This document shows, piece after piece, positions 8,376-18,718 of a stretch of DNA of 64,000 nt (position 1 is its first letter; each line of letters begins with the position of its first letter). Below the pieces are notes generated by a model, which ran no database searches, had not been told where the DNA came from, and saw nothing but the letters and a program-made list of their open reading frames with translations. The translations under genes and the position numbers were made by a program. This DNA is from Trichococcus sp. K1Tr (GTDB lineage Bacteria; Bacillota; Bacilli; Lactobacillales; Aerococcaceae): assembly GCF_028309625.1 (NCBI RefSeq), contig NZ_JAQMHR010000001.1, positions 496,001 to 560,000 on the forward strand, read 5' to 3'.

Positions 8376-8939
8376 TTAATCCAAACGGACTCTTCCGTCC
8401 TCCTGCAGAATGGATTCGATTTTTTTCTGGATTTCTTCCCTGCTGTGCACACTCGCGTTTTCGCATTCGAATGCTTCATCCCCACAAATCATGCACGTTC
8501 TCGGATCATAGCCTATTTCCATTCGCTGCACCTCGATCATCTTGCCTTCTTCCAGATAAAACACGCTTATCGTGAACAGCTGGCCGAGCAAACTGCCGTC
8601 TTCTATCATGATGGCGGCTTGCTTCACAGCAGTCGGATAGGTATCGACGACGACAAAGTATTCCGGCCCTGTATCCAAATCCATCAATTTTTCATAGGTG
8701 ACTTTCCATTTATTTGTCTGGATTGCATTTTTGACTTCTTGGATGCCGATTTCAGAAATCTGCCTTACGACGGCATTATATTTGACTGGTCCGGGAATAT
8801 TGCATTTAAGGGAAATCAACGTCTGATTTGCGTTCGTCTTGCTGATTTCCTCTTCAAAAAAGGCACGTTGTTCCCTTGAGGCCAACACTTCCTTGAGCGT
8901 CGGCATTTGACCTTGCGAGAAAATAGATTCTGGCACCAT
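8376..8939 (-). CDS. citX: CitX, citrate lyase holo-ACP synthase (apo-citrate lyase phosphoribosyl-dephospho-CoA transferase)
   Basis: Attaches the 2'-(5''-phosphoribosyl)-3'-dephospho-CoA prosthetic group to the acyl carrier protein of citrate lyase. The 187-residue protein shows CitX features: ASREQR near the N-terminus, LISLKCNIPGPVK, LGQLF, and the C-terminal RTCMICGDEAFECENASVHS with its paired cysteines. ATG 8939 has AAAGGA 8 bases upstream. It stands alone: no citC, citD, citE, citF or citG is nearby, whereas citX is usually inside the lyase operon. A good cre lies about 190 bases upstream, so catabolite control is likely. Confidence 0.85.
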   Translation of the reverse strand: MVPESIFSQGQMPTLKEVLASREQRAFFEEEISKTNANQTLISLKCNIPGPVKYNAVVRQISEIGIQEVKNAIQTNKWKVTYEKLMDLDTGPEYFVVVDTYPTAVKQAAIMIEDGSLLGQLFTISVFYLEEGKMIEVQRMEIGYDPRTCMICGDEAFECENASVHSREEIQKKIESILQEDGRVRLD

Positions 8940-9121
8940 TGCACTCATCCTTTACTGTTTTATTTTGTTCTCTGATAATACCATTATTTGTTACAAAAGC
9001 TTACATGGAAGCTTCGCGATGTCCGCAACTTTGCTGTAAAAGAGTCCTGGAGGCGAAATCGGAGCCATTATTTGACTTGGCTGCTGCTTGCACACAAGCG
9101 AATAATGAAACCACAAAAACA

Positions 9122-9137
9122 TTTAAAGCGCTTACAT
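9122..9137 (-). promoter_or_regulatory. cre (CcpA) site upstream of citX
   Basis: Minus strand ATGTAAGCGCTTTAAA matches the catabolite-responsive element WTGNAANCGNWWNCAW at 15 of 16 positions and holds the AAGCGCTT core. Apart from this site and the pnp terminator, no gene is recognised in 8940-9346. Confidence 0.65.
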
Positions 9138-9346
9138 TAACAAGGACGATATACTCGGAAAATATATCCATAAAATGTAGCCATAAAAATTTGTTTCTCT
9201 TTACACTATAATAACGCTTTTATGGAAAAAATTCATTGATTTAATATTAAAATCTATTATTAATCAATATTACTCTATTTGTCAGGATTATTAGAATAAT
9301 TGTGGCAGGCTTTCTTACAGGCTCGGGCCTTAACTACCATCAGCAA

Positions 9347-9390
9347 AAAGAACAGGCATCGCCTTTTTGTGAAGGTTATGCCTGTTCTTT
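9347..9390 (-). terminator. Terminator of pnp
   Basis: AAAGAACAGGCAT/ATGCCTGTTCTTT, 13 paired bases (9347-9359 with 9378-9390), followed on the minus strand by TTTTTG. Confidence 0.85.
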
Positions 9391-9419
9391 GCGTAAAGTA
9401 TTATTCTGTTATGAGCAGT

Positions 9420-11528
9420 TTACTTTTCTTCCTTAGTCAGTAGTGCTTTACGGGAAAGATTGATTCTGCCTTGTCTGTCGACTTCGATGACCTTGACTTT
9501 GACTTTGTCGCCGATGGCTAGGACATCTTCGACTTCTTTGACACGTTCGTTAGCCAATTCGGATATGTGGACCATACCGTCTTTGCCTTTTGTGATTCCG
9601 ACGAATGCGCCGAATTTTTCGATGCGTTTTACAGTACCCTCGTAAATTTCGCCGACCTTCACTTCATGTGTCAACTCTTCGATGATTTGTTTAGCGCGGG
9701 CAATCATCGCCGTATCAGCCGAAGCGATGCTCACGTTACCATCTTGATCGATGTCGATCTTCACGCCGGTTTCTTCGATGATGCTGTTGATCGTATCTCC
9801 ACCCTTACCGATGACGACTTTGATCTTATCAGGTTTGATTTGCATCATTTCGATCTTCGGCGCATATTGGGACAATTCTTCGCGAGGAGCTGCAATCGTG
9901 CTTGTCAGCTCAGCAAGGATTTCCATCCGCGCTTTTTTCGCTTGCATCAATGCTTCAGTCAGGATTTGTTCTGTGATCCCTTGGATTTTGATGTCCATCT
10001 GCAACGCAGTGATGCCTTCGCTTGTTCCGGCAACTTTGAAGTCCATGTCGCCCAGGTGGTCTTCAAGTCCTTGGATGTCCGTCAAGACTGTGTAGTTTTC
10101 GCCTTCCATCACTAAGCCCATCGCGATACCCGCTACTGGTGCTTTGATCGGTACACCCGCGTCCATCATTGCCAGCGTGCTGGCGCAGATGCTTGCTTGT
10201 GAAGAGGACCCGTTGGATTCCAATACTTCCGAAACTAAACGGATTGTGTAAGGGAACTCGGCTTCAGTCGGGATGACTTGTTTCAATGCGCGTTCACCCA
10301 AAGCACCATGGCCGATTTCGCGGCGTCCAGGGCTTCCTGCTCTGCCGGTGCTGCCAACCGAGAATTGTGGGAAGTTGTAATGGTGGATGAATCGTTTGCT
10401 GTCTACCATGCCCAGACCATCGATGATCTGATGTTCGCCCAGTGGAGCCAATGTACAAGTGGACAATGCTTGCGTCTGTCCACGCGTGAACAATCCGGAA
10501 CCGTGTACGCGCGGCAATAAGCCGACTTCTGAAGCTAACGGACGGATCTCGTCGATTTTACGGCCATCAGGGCGGATTTTATCGACTGTGATCAAACGGC
10601 GCACTTCGTCTTTTTCCATGTCTTCCACGATTTGGCGGACTTCTTTGGAGATTTGGGCAAAGTTGGCGTCATCCAGATACTTTTCGTTGAAGAACACGAT
10701 TGCTTCAGCTTTCACATCTTCAATAGCGGCTTCACGAGCCAATTTCTCTTCTGTCATGATGGCTGCCGTCATGTTTTCGCCATAAGCAGCGGTAACTTCG
10801 GCTACAAGTTCAGGATTCAAAGACAAAAGTTTGACTGTCATTTTTTCCTTGCCGACTTCGGCTACGATTTTATCTTGGAAATCGCATAATTCCTGGATTG
10901 CTTTGTGGCCGAACATCAATGCCCCAAGCATGTCTTCTTCATTAACCATTGCAGCACTGCTCTCAACCATGTTGATGGCGACTCTCGAACCAGCAACGGT
11001 CAACTCGATATCGGAAGCTTCATTTTGTGGAGCGGTTGGATTCAAAACATATTCGCCATCCACACGGCCAACATTGACTCCAGCGATCGGTCCAAAAAAT
11101 GGAATGTCGGAAATCGCCAATGCCAATGAAGAACCGAACATAGCAGCCATTTCCGGCGCACAATCCTGTTCAACGGACATGACAACGTTTGTGATCTGCA
11201 CTTCGTTGCGGAATCCTTCAGGGAACATCGGGCGGATCGGACGGTCGATCAAACGAGCCGTCAACGTTGCGTTTTCGCTTGGGCGGCCTTCACGCTTGAT
11301 GAATCCTCCAGGTATTTTACCGACTGAATACATTTTTTCTTCATAGTTCACAGTCAATGGAAAGAAATCGGTGTCTTTTGGTTCTCTTGAACCTACAGCA
11401 GCCGTCAATACGACAGTATCTCCGTATCTCACCAATACCGCACCGTTGGCTTGCTTAGCCAATTGGCCGATTTCGACTTGCAGTAAACGACCTGCCCAGT
11501 CCATTTGGAACACTTTTTTTTCTGACAT
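9420..11528 (-). CDS. pnp: Polyribonucleotide nucleotidyltransferase (PNPase)
   Basis: Phosphorolytic 3'-5' exoribonuclease of the degradosome-like network. The 702-residue protein has the full order: RNase PH-like domain 1 (about 1-210), helical linker, RNase PH-like domain 2 with [20 protein letters not shown] (about 390-410), a KH domain with [19 protein letters not shown], and a C-terminal S1 domain with [35 protein letters not shown] precedes ATG 11528. It follows rpsO, the common bacterial order, but a terminator lies between them. A TATAAT at 11648-11653 may give pnp its own promoter. Confidence 0.97.
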   Translation of the reverse strand: MSEKKVFQMDWAGRLLQVEIGQLAKQANGAVLVRYGDTVVLTAAVGSREPKDTDFFPLTVNYEEKMYSVGKIPGGFIKREGRPSENATLTARLIDRPIRPMFPEGFRNEVQITNVVMSVEQDCAPEMAAMFGSSLALAISDIPFFGPIAGVNVGRVDGEYVLNPTAPQNEASDIELTVAGSRVAINMVESSAAMVNEEDMLGALMFGHKAIQELCDFQDKIVAEVGKEKMTVKLLSLNPELVAEVTAAYGENMTAAIMTEEKLAREAAIEDVKAEAIVFFNEKYLDDANFAQISKEVRQIVEDMEKDEVRRLITVDKIRPDGRKIDEIRPLASEVGLLPRVHGSGLFTRGQTQALSTCTLAPLGEHQIIDGLGMVDSKRFIHHYNFPQFSVGSTGRAGSPGRREIGHGALGERALKQVIPTEAEFPYTIRLVSEVLESNGSSSQASICASTLAMMDAGVPIKAPVAGIAMGLVMEGENYTVLTDIQGLEDHLGDMDFKVAGTSEGITALQMDIKIQGITEQILTEALMQAKKARMEILAELTSTIAAPREELSQYAPKIEMMQIKPDKIKVVIGKGGDTINSIIEETGVKIDIDQDGNVSIASADTAMIARAKQIIEELTHEVKVGEIYEGTVKRIEKFGAFVGITKGKDGMVHISELANERVKEVEDVLAIGDKVKVKVIEVDRQGRINLSRKALLTKEEK

Positions 11529-11703
11529 GTTATCATTCTCCTTTTGCGATGCTTCCCATCTACCAACTACTAAACAAATGTCAACCTACTGATGACTATA
11601 AGCTCACATTTGTATAGTAGCGGTCTGTAGAGCGGGAGCCTCATTCCATTATAGCTGATTGCTCAGCATTTTTGCACTCATTGTCCAAAAAATCCCAAAA
11701 AAT

Positions 11704-11731
11704 AAGCGAGATTCACAGTGGAATCTCGCTT
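11704..11731 (-). terminator. Terminator of rpsO
   Basis: AAGCGAGATTC-ACAGTG-GAATCTCGCTT, 11 paired bases, followed by ATTTTTTGG on the minus strand. Confidence 0.85.
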
Positions 11732-11751
11732 CATATATCTTAGCCACGAAA

Positions 11752-12021
11752 TTAACGACGTAAGCCTAATTTTTGGATTAGTTCACGGTAGCGGGGAACG
11801 TCTTTGTTACGCAAGTAAGCCAACAAGTTACGACGGTGTCCAACTTTTTTCATTAAACCACGGTAAGAATGGTGGTCTTTTTTGTGAACGCGTGCGTGCT
11901 CGTTCAAGTGGTTGATTTCATACGTAAGAACTGCGATTTGCACTTCAGGGGATCCAGTATCTCCTTCGTGAATAGCGTATTCTTTGATGATTTCATTTTT
12001 AAGTTCTTTTGAAATTGCCAT
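11752..12021 (-). CDS. rpsO: 30S ribosomal protein S15
   Basis: 89-residue S15, which binds the central domain of 16S rRNA early in 30S assembly. [15 protein letters not shown] at the start and [20 protein letters not shown] in the middle are family signatures. ATG 12021 is chosen over the ATG six codons upstream because AAAGAGGTG lies just before it and the protein then has the standard length. The leader contains two short hairpins, as expected of an autoregulated S15 mRNA. Confidence 0.97.
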   Translation of the reverse strand: MAISKELKNEIIKEYAIHEGDTGSPEVQIAVLTYEINHLNEHARVHKKDHHSYRGLMKKVGHRRNLLAYLRNKDVPRYRELIQKLGLRR

Positions 12022-12041
12022 TTTTTTCACCTCTTTCATAA

Positions 12042-12085
12042 AGTTACCTTTAACTGAGTAAAACGTTGGTGATTCGTTTAACCAA
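12042..12085 (-). promoter_or_regulatory. rpsO leader hairpins, possible S15 autoregulatory element
   Basis: Two small stems precede the rpsO ribosome site: TTGGT/ACCAA (12066-12070 with 12081-12085) and AGTTA/TAACT (12042-12046 with 12051-12055). S15 commonly represses its own mRNA through leader structures; here this is inference. Confidence 0.35.
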
Positions 12086-12159
12086 GTTGAAGGTCGTATA
12101 TATAATACATGGAACAGTTTATCCTAATTCCTTACCGATTGCAAGTAAAAATCACTTTT

Positions 12160-14151
12160 TTATAAACCTTTGTATTCGGCTTTCAACTCCAATACCATGT
12201 CACGGATTTCTGCCGCTTTTTCAAAATTGAGGGCTTTGGCGGCTTCCCGCATTTCCCTATCCAGTTGATCGAGAGCTTCGCGGCGTTGTTCCATCGTCAT
12301 CGCCTTATAGACGCTCAAAATGCTGACATCCCCTTCTGCATCTTCAGGTGTATGCGAGATGCTGATGCGGTCACGGACTTCTTTGATGATTGTAGTCGGT
12401 GTGATGCCATGCTTGATGTTGTAGGCTTCCTGCGTCGCACGGCGCCTGTTCGTTTCAAAGATGGCCCGCTCCATGGAATCCGTTATGCGGTCCGCATACA
12501 TGATGACTTTCCCGTTCTCATTGCGGGCTGCTCTTCCGATCGTCTGGACAAGCGAGCGCTCGCTACGCAGGAAGCCTTCTTTGTCGGCATCCAAGATGGC
12601 GACAAGCGAAACCTCAGGAACATCCAACCCTTCCCGCAATAGATTGATGCCGATCAATACATCAAATTCTCCCAATCGGAGATTGCGGATGATTTCCGCC
12701 CGCTCCATCGTTTTGATTTCGCTGTGCAGATAATTGACTTTGATGCCGACTTCCTTCAGATAATCCGTCAAGTCTTCCGACATCTTCTTCGTCAAAGTAG
12801 TGATGAATACCCGTTCATTGCGTTCGACACGCAAATTGATTTCACTGATCAGATCATCGATTTGCCCTTTAATCGGGCGCACTTCCACAATCGGATCCAA
12901 CAAGCCGGTTGGACGGATGATCTGTTGGGCAACATAAGGGCTTTGTTCATATTCGTAAGGGCCCGGTGTCGCTGAAATATAAAGGATCTGGTTGACCCGT
13001 TCCTCGAATTCCTTCAACATCAACGGGCGATTATCCAAGGTGCTCGGCAGACGGAAGCCGTATGCCACCAGCTGTTCTTTCCGCGAACGGTCCCCGTTGT
13101 ACATGCCGCGTATTTGCGACATCGTGATGTGCGACTCGTCGATGACTGTCAAATAATCATCCGGGAAAAAATCAAGCAGCGTGTATGGCGGCTCTCCAGG
13201 AGCGCGCCCATCCATGTGTCTGGAATAGTTTTCGATTCCGTTGCAGTAGCCCATTTCCATCAACATTTCCATGTCGTAGTTGGTTCGCTGTTCCAAGCGT
13301 TGGGCTTCCAGCAGTTTATTTTCTTCGCGCAGCACCTTAAGGCGATCCTTCAGTTCTGCCCTGATCATGTCGACTGCATGCAAGGTCTTCTCTTCATTTG
13401 CCACGAAGTGAGTGGCCGGGAAAATGGGGAAATGTTCGACGTCGTTCTTGATTTCTCCGGTCAGCACATCGACTTCCCTGATCCGATCGATCTCATCCCC
13501 AAAAAATTCGACACGGATGGCCTCGTTGTCGCGTGATGCAAGAAAAATTTCGACCACATCCCCGCGCACACGGAACGAGCCACGCCGAAAATCGATATCA
13601 TTGCGTTCAAACTGCATTTCCACCAGCCTGCGCAGCAGTTCATTCCGTTCCATCTCCATCCCTTGCCGCAACGATAAGGTATGCTCTTTATAGTCCAAGG
13701 GATTCACCAGACCATAGATGCAGGATACGGAAGCCACAACAATTACGTCACGTCTTTCCAGCAAGGAACTGGTTGCGGAATGACGCAGTTTGTCGATTTC
13801 ATCGTTTACGCTGGATTCTTTCTCTATATAAGTGTCGCTGGAGGGAACATACGCTTCGGGTTGATAATAATCATAATAACTCACAAAATATTCGACGGCG
13901 TTGTTCGGGAAAAATTCCTTCAACTCGCCATACAATTGCCCGGCCAACGTTTTGTTGTGTGCAATGACGAGCGTCGGCTTGTTCACTGCCTGGATGACGT
14001 TCGCTACCGTAAAAGTCTTACCGGTCCCAGTCGCGCCCAACAATGTTTGCGCCCGTCTGCCCAGATTCAACCCATCGACGAGCTCTTTGATGGCTTCCGG
14101 CTGATCACCGCTGGGCTGGTACGGGGAAACTAATTCAAAATGATCTTTCAT
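12160..14151 (-). CDS. uvrB: Excinuclease ABC subunit B
   Basis: Damage-verification helicase of nucleotide excision repair. The 663-residue protein has Walker A GATGTGKT near residue 40, the beta-hairpin region [20 protein letters not shown] near 95, the DESH Walker B, helicase motif VI with QTIGRAARN, and the C-terminal UVR helix pair [15 protein letters not shown] that contacts UvrC. RBS GAGGTGAAT precedes ATG 14151. uvrA is not adjacent. A degenerate LexA-like site lies upstream. Confidence 0.97.
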   Translation of the reverse strand: MKDHFELVSPYQPSGDQPEAIKELVDGLNLGRRAQTLLGATGTGKTFTVANVIQAVNKPTLVIAHNKTLAGQLYGELKEFFPNNAVEYFVSYYDYYQPEAYVPSSDTYIEKESSVNDEIDKLRHSATSSLLERRDVIVVASVSCIYGLVNPLDYKEHTLSLRQGMEMERNELLRRLVEMQFERNDIDFRRGSFRVRGDVVEIFLASRDNEAIRVEFFGDEIDRIREVDVLTGEIKNDVEHFPIFPATHFVANEEKTLHAVDMIRAELKDRLKVLREENKLLEAQRLEQRTNYDMEMLMEMGYCNGIENYSRHMDGRAPGEPPYTLLDFFPDDYLTVIDESHITMSQIRGMYNGDRSRKEQLVAYGFRLPSTLDNRPLMLKEFEERVNQILYISATPGPYEYEQSPYVAQQIIRPTGLLDPIVEVRPIKGQIDDLISEINLRVERNERVFITTLTKKMSEDLTDYLKEVGIKVNYLHSEIKTMERAEIIRNLRLGEFDVLIGINLLREGLDVPEVSLVAILDADKEGFLRSERSLVQTIGRAARNENGKVIMYADRITDSMERAIFETNRRRATQEAYNIKHGITPTTIIKEVRDRISISHTPEDAEGDVSILSVYKAMTMEQRREALDQLDREMREAAKALNFEKAAEIRDMVLELKAEYKGL

Positions 14152-14197
14152 ATTGACGATTCACCTCTTCACTTACTGTTACAACTATTTTACCACC

Positions 14198-14211
14198 CAA
14201 ACATACTTTCG
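14198..14211 (-). promoter_or_regulatory. Weak LexA-like site upstream of uvrB
   Basis: Minus strand CGAAAGTATGTTTG differs from the CGAAC-N4-GTTCG box at two positions. It sits 6 bases upstream of a possible -10 TAAAAT (14187-14192), a sensible place for a repressor. Confidence 0.4.
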
Positions 14212-14325
14212 TACACTTTGGAGCTTTCGGCATCCCCGCGCATGATTTTTACCCGAAAATTTCAAAATATGTGACTCGAAATTCAGGGTCGTTGGGATTA
14301 AAAAGGGAATCTCTTTCTTTTTTTA

Positions 14326-14354
14326 TTGCACAACCCTCAAAAATTATGTATAAT
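14326..14354 (+). promoter_or_regulatory. Promoter of rpsT
   Basis: -35 TTGCAC (14326-14331), 17-base spacer, -10 TATAAT (14349-14354). Confidence 0.85.
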
Positions 14355-14413
14355 ATGGCATGTTGGCAAAACAGCCTAATAGTTATAGAAATAAGGAAAG
14401 AGGGGTGAACCCA

Positions 14414-14668
14414 ATGCCAAATATCGATTCAGCAATCAAACGTGTTCGCACTAGCGAAAAAGCTAACCTACAAAACAACGCTCAAAAGAGTGCTATGCGT
14501 TCAACTATCAAGAAATTTGAAGCTGCAGTAGCAGAAGGCGCTGAAAATAGCGAAGAATTATTGAAGGCAGCAGTTAAATCTATCGATTCAGCAGCTTCTA
14601 AAAACTTAATTCATCAAAACAAAGCGTCTCGCGACATTTCTCGTTTAACTAAAAAATTAGCTAAATAA
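14414..14668 (+). CDS. rpsT: 30S ribosomal protein S20
   Basis: 84-residue S20, a helical 16S rRNA-binding protein. [16 protein letters not shown] and the C-terminal [19 protein letters not shown] match the family. ATG 14414 follows AGAGGGGTG at good spacing; the in-frame start 18 codons upstream would place coding sequence at the transcription start. It is convergent with holA and shares a terminator. Confidence 0.96.
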   Translation: MPNIDSAIKRVRTSEKANLQNNAQKSAMRSTIKKFEAAVAEGAENSEELLKAAVKSIDSAASKNLIHQNKASRDISRLTKKLAK

Positions 14669-14695
14669 TTTTTTGATTTAAGAGACTTCAAAACG

Positions 14696-14740
14696 AAAGG
14701 CCGAAGACACACCAGTTTAGCTGGTGCGTCTTCGGCCTTT
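14696..14740. terminator. Bidirectional terminator rpsT/holA
   Basis: AAAGGCCGAAGAC/GTCTTCGGCCTTT (13 bases) plus an inner CACCAG/CTGGTG stem after one mismatch. T-run on the plus strand and CGTTTTG on the minus strand. Confidence 0.9.
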
Positions 14741-14754
14741 TTCGTATGATTGTT

Positions 14755-15810
14755 TTACTGTTTTGGGATTGCGTTTGCATAGCGGATCAGAAACAGCTCG
14801 AATTGGATTTCCTTCAAGCCTTGTCCTGTCTTCATGTTGTATTCCGTCTCGACCAATCCCTGAAAAGCATCCGCCAGGACTTTTTCGGAAAGGTTCCTCA
14901 CTTGTTGGGAAGCAAGTTTCACACGATAAGGATGGATCTTCAATACTTTGGTGATGTCGGTTTGTTGATACCCATTTTTTGAGAGCAGCTTCACTTGCAG
15001 CAACAGTCGGAATTGCCCCAGCAGGATAGCGTTGATTTTGATCGGTTCCTCTTTTTGGAGCAACAGATCCCGATAGATCTGGATGGCCAGATACGTGTTC
15101 TTGTTCAGAACCTGCGTCACCAATTCAAAAATATTTTGTTCCAGATTTCGCGGGATCAAGTCGATCACCATCTGTTTTGTGAGTTTCTTGTCTTCAGATC
15201 CGGCGAGAAACAGCTTAGGCAGCTCCCTCATTCCCCGCGACAGTTGATTTTCGATCCGCTCGTAAAATAGCTCGAGTGCGTCGCGATCCATCTGATAGCC
15301 TTCATTTTTTATCATATCCCCCAAAAATTTGCGGGCTTCTTTTTCCGCTAAAGGAGAAACATCCACAGTGACGGCCTTCTTAGCCAAGAGTTTCGATATT
15401 TTTTTTCTGCTGTCCAATTTTTCGTAAGGCGCAAAAATAGCCAGAATTGTTGAGGGCGACGGGTTCTCCAGATAACCCTCCAGCCAACCAAGATCATGCT
15501 CCAGCCCATTTTTAGGTTTTTCGGCCGTCAAAAACAGCGGGTTTTCGATGATGACCAAACGTCTTTCCCCAAAAAAAGGCAGCGACTCCGCATCTTCAAG
15601 AGCCCGATCCAACAAAGTCCCATCCATATTGAATATGCCGACATTCAAATCCTTGTCGGCTTCTTCAACCACCGTACGCAGCAACAGCTGCTTCGCTTCT
15701 TCTATAAAAAAATCTTCTTTGCCCAAAAATAAATAGACCGGCTGAAGCTGACCTTTTTTTATTTTGGACATCTCCGTTGTATAATTCACGCTTGGACCAC
15801 CATTCATCAT
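14755..15810 (-). CDS. holA: DNA polymerase III delta subunit
   Basis: Clamp-loader delta subunit that opens the beta clamp. Family features include YLFLGKEDFFIEEAKQLLL near the N-terminus, FGERRLVIIENPLF, and the C-terminal collar domain ending LKEIQFELFLIRYA. Start choice is uncertain: ATG 15810 lies 2 bases after the comEC stop, with GGAG 14 bases upstream, while GTG 15789 (VNYTTEMSKIKKG) best matches family N-termini. The gene directly follows comEC, the common Firmicute order, and is probably cotranscribed with it. Confidence 0.9.
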   Translation of the reverse strand: MMNGGPSVNYTTEMSKIKKGQLQPVYLFLGKEDFFIEEAKQLLLRTVVEEADKDLNVGIFNMDGTLLDRALEDAESLPFFGERRLVIIENPLFLTAEKPKNGLEHDLGWLEGYLENPSPSTILAIFAPYEKLDSRKKISKLLAKKAVTVDVSPLAEKEARKFLGDMIKNEGYQMDRDALELFYERIENQLSRGMRELPKLFLAGSEDKKLTKQMVIDLIPRNLEQNIFELVTQVLNKNTYLAIQIYRDLLLQKEEPIKINAILLGQFRLLLQVKLLSKNGYQQTDITKVLKIHPYRVKLASQQVRNLSEKVLADAFQGLVETEYNMKTGQGLKEIQFELFLIRYANAIPKQ

Positions 15811-15812
15811 TT

Positions 15813-18128
15813 TTATTTTTTGTTCTCCAAAATGGTTCGCCATTCTGTTTCTTCTGACCCATACAGGAAGTGGATAGCGCCCTGTCGATCCGTGCGAAAT
15901 ATAGGGATATTCCGCAATTCCAGGCGTTCCAGTATTTCCGCATCCGGATGACCATACCGGTTCTGTTTCCCTGCGGATATCAAGGCTAATTCAGGTTGGA
16001 CATGATCCAAAAAGCCTTCCGAACTGGATGTTGCGCTCCCGTGGTGGCCAATTTTCAGGATATCGGTTTTCAAATCAGGATAAGTGCGCATCAGCAAATC
16101 TTCCCCTTCTTCTCCAAGATCGCCCGTGAACAGCCAATCCAAACCGCCTATGCTTGCTTGGATGACCAATGAGTCCTCATTTCCGCCTTCGCCCGGCGCT
16201 AAAGGTGCCAGGATGTGAAAAACAAAATCAGTATCAATCTCTAGGTCGACCTTGCCCAATAAAGGGAATAGCGCCACTTGATGTTGACTTTGCAGTTCAA
16301 GAAGCACTGCGGCGAACGCCGCATTCCCTTCCGCTCCTTTAGGGAAATAAACCGCATCGATCGGCAACCCTTCAGCGAGTTCCCGCAACGAACCGACATG
16401 ATCCTGATCGGCATGTGTGAGAAAGACCTTGTCCAATTTTTTCACGCCTTCGGCTTTCATGATCGACACCAGCTTTTCTCCTGCTGTGGTCGCTGTTTCC
16501 CGGACTTGCCAGGCTTCATTTTCAAAAGTCAGCATGCCACCCGTATCTATCAGAACGGCCCGACGATGAAAGGGCGTTATAATCAGAATGGCATCCCCCT
16601 GCCCCACATCAAGCATGACGACTTTTCCGGAAGGATCAAGCTGATGGGCGAAAGAAAACAAACCGACAGCAACCATCAGGAAACAGAGCACGCGGATATC
16701 CTTTTGTTTCTTTTCAACGCTCAGCAAGAGCAGAATCAAGGCAATCCAGACCAGCGCAAAATAAACGGCCGGCGGCCTCCCTGTAACGAGTGACGCAAAA
16801 TCCAAATCCGCGGCTGCTCCAGCGAAGTTTTCCAATAAGGTGAGCAACTTATCGGACACGGCGCAGAGCAATCCCAGCAACGGGGTTCCCGGGAAAAAAA
16901 GCACTGCGAAGAACAACAACCAAAACAGCGGAAAAAGCAACCAAGAAAAAAAGAACGAAAAGATCACATTCACAAAGATCCCGAGCCACGAGACCTCAAA
17001 AAAATGATAGGCGACGATAGGAAAGGATGCCAATGTCATCAGGGCCGTCAAACAGATGTCCTTCAATAGCCCGTTCATTTTCCATTCCGAACTGACCGGA
17101 GTCACGAAATACAATAACCCGGCCAAAAGATAGCTCAATTGGAAACTTGCCGAATAGATCAGCAGCGGATTGTAAAAAACAGCAATCATCACAGTAAGTG
17201 CGAAGGCATCCTTCGCTTCAACCCGATGGCCGGTGATTTTCCCCATCAAAAGGATAAAATGCGTACAGATAGCCCGGAACACACCGATTCCCCACCCGGT
17301 CAACACACCATAAGCGATCAAAAAAATAACCAGCAGCTTATCCGTGGTCTCATGGCTGACTTTCATCCGCAGCAGGATAAAGCGCATCTGGGACAGCAAC
17401 AGCTGGATATGCATACCGGAGATGGAAAAAAGATGCAATAAACCGATCCCACGATAGGCATCCAAAGTATCCCCCGCAATGGCATGCGACTGATTGAATA
17501 ACATGGTTTGGATGTAGTCGGTCGTCTGGACAGCAGGCAACTTTTCCAACATCAAGATGATGGATCTCCTGATGCTGCTGGGCCAGGACCGGAAAGAACG
17601 ATCCTCGCTCCGGAACTGCATCGCTTCGACCGTGACGACCCAATGGATGCTTTTCGCATTCAGATAATCTTCAAAATCAAATTGGTGCAGATTCCGCTCA
17701 GCTTCCGGCTCCTCCAGCTGGACTGTGGCAACGACCCGCTGGGGAAATCGCTGTTGTTCCCAGTTGAACTTTTCTTCTTCCGTTTCGATCGTGTAATAGA
17801 AATAAACGGTTTCTTTCTTGCCTTCCGATTGCAGCAGGGCTTCCCCTGTCAACAAATCGCCGTTGATCCGCATATCGTTCGGGTCCAACTGCAGCGCAGC
17901 TGTTCTGATCGATTCCGCTTCCTGAGCAGAGAACGCAGATGCGCTTGACCAGTCGTGGACCAGCAAGCTCAAAAAACTTGCGGTCACCACCGCGGCAGCA
18001 ATGACGTTCAAAACCTTGGATCGCATAAAGAAAAGGCGCGCAAAAAGGGCAAACAGCAGTACCCATGCAAAAATGTTGGTTCCGTCAAACCCGATAATGG
18101 TCACCGGGAAGACGAGCAAGGCAGGCAA
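15813..18128 (-). CDS. comEC: ComEC competence DNA-uptake channel
   Basis: Channel that passes single-stranded DNA across the membrane in natural transformation. The 771-residue protein has N-terminal hydrophobic segments, a central competence domain with GLLHLFSISGMHIQLLL (about 230-246), several further membrane helices, and a C-terminal metallo-beta-lactamase domain with LTHADQDHVGS (about 570). TTG 18128 is the likely start: AAAGG lies 9 bases upstream, an in-frame stop prevents extension, and no ATG gives a full N-terminus. It begins within about 20 bases of the comEB stop. The frame is intact, so uptake may be functional. Confidence 0.92.
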   Translation of the reverse strand: MPALLVFPVTIIGFDGTNIFAWVLLFALFARLFFMRSKVLNVIAAAVVTASFLSLLVHDWSSASAFSAQEAESIRTAALQLDPNDMRINGDLLTGEALLQSEGKKETVYFYYTIETEEEKFNWEQQRFPQRVVATVQLEEPEAERNLHQFDFEDYLNAKSIHWVVTVEAMQFRSEDRSFRSWPSSIRRSIILMLEKLPAVQTTDYIQTMLFNQSHAIAGDTLDAYRGIGLLHLFSISGMHIQLLLSQMRFILLRMKVSHETTDKLLVIFLIAYGVLTGWGIGVFRAICTHFILLMGKITGHRVEAKDAFALTVMIAVFYNPLLIYSASFQLSYLLAGLLYFVTPVSSEWKMNGLLKDICLTALMTLASFPIVAYHFFEVSWLGIFVNVIFSFFFSWLLFPLFWLLFFAVLFFPGTPLLGLLCAVSDKLLTLLENFAGAAADLDFASLVTGRPPAVYFALVWIALILLLLSVEKKQKDIRVLCFLMVAVGLFSFAHQLDPSGKVVMLDVGQGDAILIITPFHRRAVLIDTGGMLTFENEAWQVRETATTAGEKLVSIMKAEGVKKLDKVFLTHADQDHVGSLRELAEGLPIDAVYFPKGAEGNAAFAAVLLELQSQHQVALFPLLGKVDLEIDTDFVFHILAPLAPGEGGNEDSLVIQASIGGLDWLFTGDLGEEGEDLLMRTYPDLKTDILKIGHHGSATSSSEGFLDHVQPELALISAGKQNRYGHPDAEILERLELRNIPIFRTDRQGAIHFLYGSEETEWRTILENKK

Positions 18129-18148
18129 AAGCAGATAGCCTTTAATGG

Positions 18149-18658
18149 TCAGTCGTCATGATGCCCGCAACAAGCAGCAGAGCCATCATCTGATTGTTCT
18201 TTTCGTTTCAGTAATTGAGAAAAATAATCCGGATCGAGGGGGACTTGTTCATACGGAATGTCCATTGCATCCAAAAGATGGACAGCGTAGGAGTCATTAT
18301 GATAGTCTTCCAAATAGTAGATTTTCTTGATCCCGGCCTGCAAAATCATTTTCGTGCATTGCAGGCAAGGAAAATGCGTCACATATATTTCCGCATCCTG
18401 GGTCTGGGCGCCGAATTTGGCGCACTGCAGGATTGCATTCATTTCCGCGTGGATGGTGCGGACACAGTGCCCATTCACAACATAGCAGCCCTCATCGATG
18501 CAGTGGACATCGCCGGAAACACTTCCGTTGTATCCTCCGGCTATGATGCGTTTGTCTCTGACGATTGTGGCACCGACCTCCAAGCGTTTGCAAGTGCTCC
18601 TCAGCGAGAGCAGCACGCTTTGTGCCATAAAATATTGATTCCAAGGAATTCTTTCCAT
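18149..18658 (-). CDS. comEB: ComEB, dCMP deaminase family
   Basis: Zinc-dependent deoxycytidylate deaminase family, second gene of the comE operon. The 169-residue protein has the zinc ligands THAE-type TIHAEMNAI and FPCLQCTKMI, with the catalytic Glu in HAE. ATG 18658 is chosen for GGAGG 7 bases upstream. The tail CCGHHDD is rich in possible metal ligands. In B. subtilis comEB is not needed for transformation; its likely role is in dUMP supply. Confidence 0.92.
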   Translation of the reverse strand: MERIPWNQYFMAQSVLLSLRSTCKRLEVGATIVRDKRIIAGGYNGSVSGDVHCIDEGCYVVNGHCVRTIHAEMNAILQCAKFGAQTQDAEIYVTHFPCLQCTKMILQAGIKKIYYLEDYHNDSYAVHLLDAMDIPYEQVPLDPDYFSQLLKRKEQSDDGSAACCGHHDD

Positions 18659-18718
18659 GCAGTAACCTCCATCCATATATAAAATTAAGTATACAAGAGC
18701 CGCCCCCTTGATTCAATT

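Noticed and set aside
8939-9211. 90-codon plus-strand frame
   Set aside because: It starts within the citX ribosome region and crosses the cre site; composition is not protein-like.
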